From: an uncultured Eubacteriales bacterium
GTDB lineage: Bacteria > Bacillota > Clostridia > Oscillospirales > Acutalibacteraceae
DNA length: 6,034 nucleotides
Assembly: GCA_934476545.1 (NCBI GenBank)
Contig: CAKSOB010000078.1
Coordinates: 1-6,034 of the forward strand
Reading direction: 5' to 3'
The notes beneath the pieces are model-generated. The model made no database searches and had not been told where the DNA came from. It saw only the letters and a program-made list of their open reading frames with translations. Every line of letters begins with the position of its first letter. The first letter of the stretch is position 1. Made by a program: the position numbers and the translations under genes. This document shows, in pieces, positions 4,993 through 6,034 of this stretch.

Positions 4993-6034
4993 ATGAAAGT
5001 AAAAACAAAAGTAATTTCTCTTATTTCCTTGGCAGCCGCCTCTATCTTTATGATGGCAGCCTTGGTAGGATGCGGCGGGGAGCAGCCTGTTGCAAGCGGC
5101 GCTGCCCCTGCAACTTCTGCTGCCGACACCCAAAAGAAGGATACCCTCGTTTATGCCGGGGAATCCGAAAGTACCATCAATCCAATTCTCAACAGCCATG
5201 ATGAGTTGCCGGATATTATTTTCTCCGGATTGATGAAGTTTGACGGCAACAATAAGCCTATCTGCGATTTGGCAGAAAGCTATGAATATGATAAGGATTC
5301 CATGACCTATACCTTTCATTTGAGAAAAGGCGTAAAGTGGCATGATGGAAAAGACTTTACCGCAGACGATGTAGTATTTACATACAAAGTGTTGACAGAG
5401 GATAAAACCTTGTCTGCCAGCATTACCTCTAACTATGAGGATATTAAAAAGGTTTCCGCTCCGGATCAGTATATCGTTGTATTTCAAATGAAGGCTTATG
5501 ATGCGGCGATGTTGGATTACTTTACCATGGGCATTATTCCACAGCATTTGCTGGAGGGAAAGGACATCAATACCGATTCCTTTAACCAACATCCGATTGG
5601 CACCGGTCGCTATAAATTTGTTTCTTGGGATACAGCCGGTGGCAGCATCTCGTTGGATAGAAATGAGGACTACTACGATAAGGTTCCCAATATTGAGCAT
5701 ATCGTGTATAAGACAGTTTCCGTAGAAAGTACCAAAGCAACCATGCTGCAATCCGGTGAAGCAGACTTAGCATGGCTCAACGCAAACTATGCAAGCACCT
5801 TCCGAAATAACGATGCTTACACCAATATTGATTTCCAAACTGCGGACTATCGTGGTGCGGCTATGGACTATCGAACAGAATTTTGGCAACATAACAAAGA
5901 TTCTGTTGCGGTTCTGAACTACGCACTGGATAAAGATGCCATTGTTCGTGGTGTGTTTGACGGTATGGGCGAGCCGGCATGGTCTGTTATCCAGTTGAGT
6001 AATATGGGTGGTAACGAAAAAGCAAATGTTTACA
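4993..6034 (+). CDS. Lipoprotein substrate-binding protein of the importer (SBP_bac_5; 3'-truncated)
   Basis: Extracellular receptor that hands the ligand to the two permeases. The first 347 residues are present; family members usually run to about 500-550, so roughly the last third is outside the window. The ATG at 4993 follows AGGAGG (4978-4983) at 9 nt. It has a basic N-end, a hydrophobic stretch and a lipobox L24-V25-G26-C27, so C27 should carry the lipid anchor. An Ala/Ser/Pro/Thr linker runs to about residue 45. The family 5 binding-protein domain starts near 50 (DTLVYAGESESTINPIL). It contains LAESYEYD (93-100), the signature LRKGVKWHDGKDFTADDV (110-127), GTGRYKF (203-209), and later MLQSGEADLAW and LNYALDKDAIV. 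The opening resembles proteins often annotated as nickel or peptide receptors, but the ligand-contact region, including any metal-coordinating histidine like that of NikA, is largely missing here. The ligand is therefore unassigned. Confidence 0.9.
   Translation, partial: MKVKTKVISLISLAAASIFMMAALVGCGGEQPVASGAAPATSAADTQKKDTLVYAGESESTINPILNSHDELPDIIFSGLMKFDGNNKPICDLAESYEYDKDSMTYTFHLRKGVKWHDGKDFTADDVVFTYKVLTEDKTLSASITSNYEDIKKVSAPDQYIVVFQMKAYDAAMLDYFTMGIIPQHLLEGKDINTDSFNQHPIGTGRYKFVSWDTAGGSISLDRNEDYYDKVPNIEHIVYKTVSVESTKATMLQSGEADLAWLNANYASTFRNNDAYTNIDFQTADYRGAAMDYRTEFWQHNKDSVAVLNYALDKDAIVRGVFDGMGEPAWSVIQLSNMGGNEKANVY

Noticed and set aside
4984..5751. 255-codon minus-strand frame
   Set aside because: It is antisense to the binding-protein gene, which has a lipobox and family signature.

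Overview
The window looks like a piece of chromosome from a low-to-mid-GC Gram-positive anaerobe, most likely a gut-type clostridium. The reasons are strong AGGAGG-type ribosome sites, a Big_2 surface protein, an L-V-G-C lipoprotein signal on the binding protein, AT-rich spacers with intrinsic terminators, and the style of the protein sequences. No genus can be named from this alone.

Layout, all genes on the + strand. Bases 1-732 are the 3' end of a surface protein with a C-terminal bacterial Ig-like (Big_2) domain, closed by a terminator at 741-777. Bases 733-1503 hold no sizeable gene but are dense in regulatory structure: two diverged copies of one promoter/leader segment (808-865 and 1208-1264), a candidate structured RNA of about 240 nt with its own promoter and terminator (905-1149), a 21-codon ORF with a good ribosome site (1333-1398), and a promoter region for the next gene. 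Then come a class I SAM-dependent methyltransferase (1504-2142), a terminator, a TetR-type regulator (2218-2847), a 203-bp regulatory spacer, and the first three genes of a peptide/nickel-type ABC importer: two permeases overlapping by 31 bp (3051-4073, 4043-4966) and a lipoprotein binding protein (4993 to the window edge). The two ATPases expected for such an importer are not in the window and may follow.

How the parts may work together (inference). A 22-bp imperfect dyad, TATTG-N12-CAATA, occurs once in each of four upstream regions. Each copy ends 28-31 bp before a plausible -10 hexamer. These precede the structured RNA, the 21-codon ORF/methyltransferase leader, the methyltransferase, and the importer operon. 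This suggests a small local regulon under one unidentified regulator. Separately, ATTTGAT/ATCAAAT dyads sit on the start regions of only the methyltransferase and the importer, with spacers of 11 and 22 bp; the local TetR protein is the obvious candidate to bind them. The importer's substrate cannot be read from this sequence: peptide, nickel/cobalt, or a metal-chelate are all possible. The linked methyltransferase could modify a small molecule connected with that substrate.
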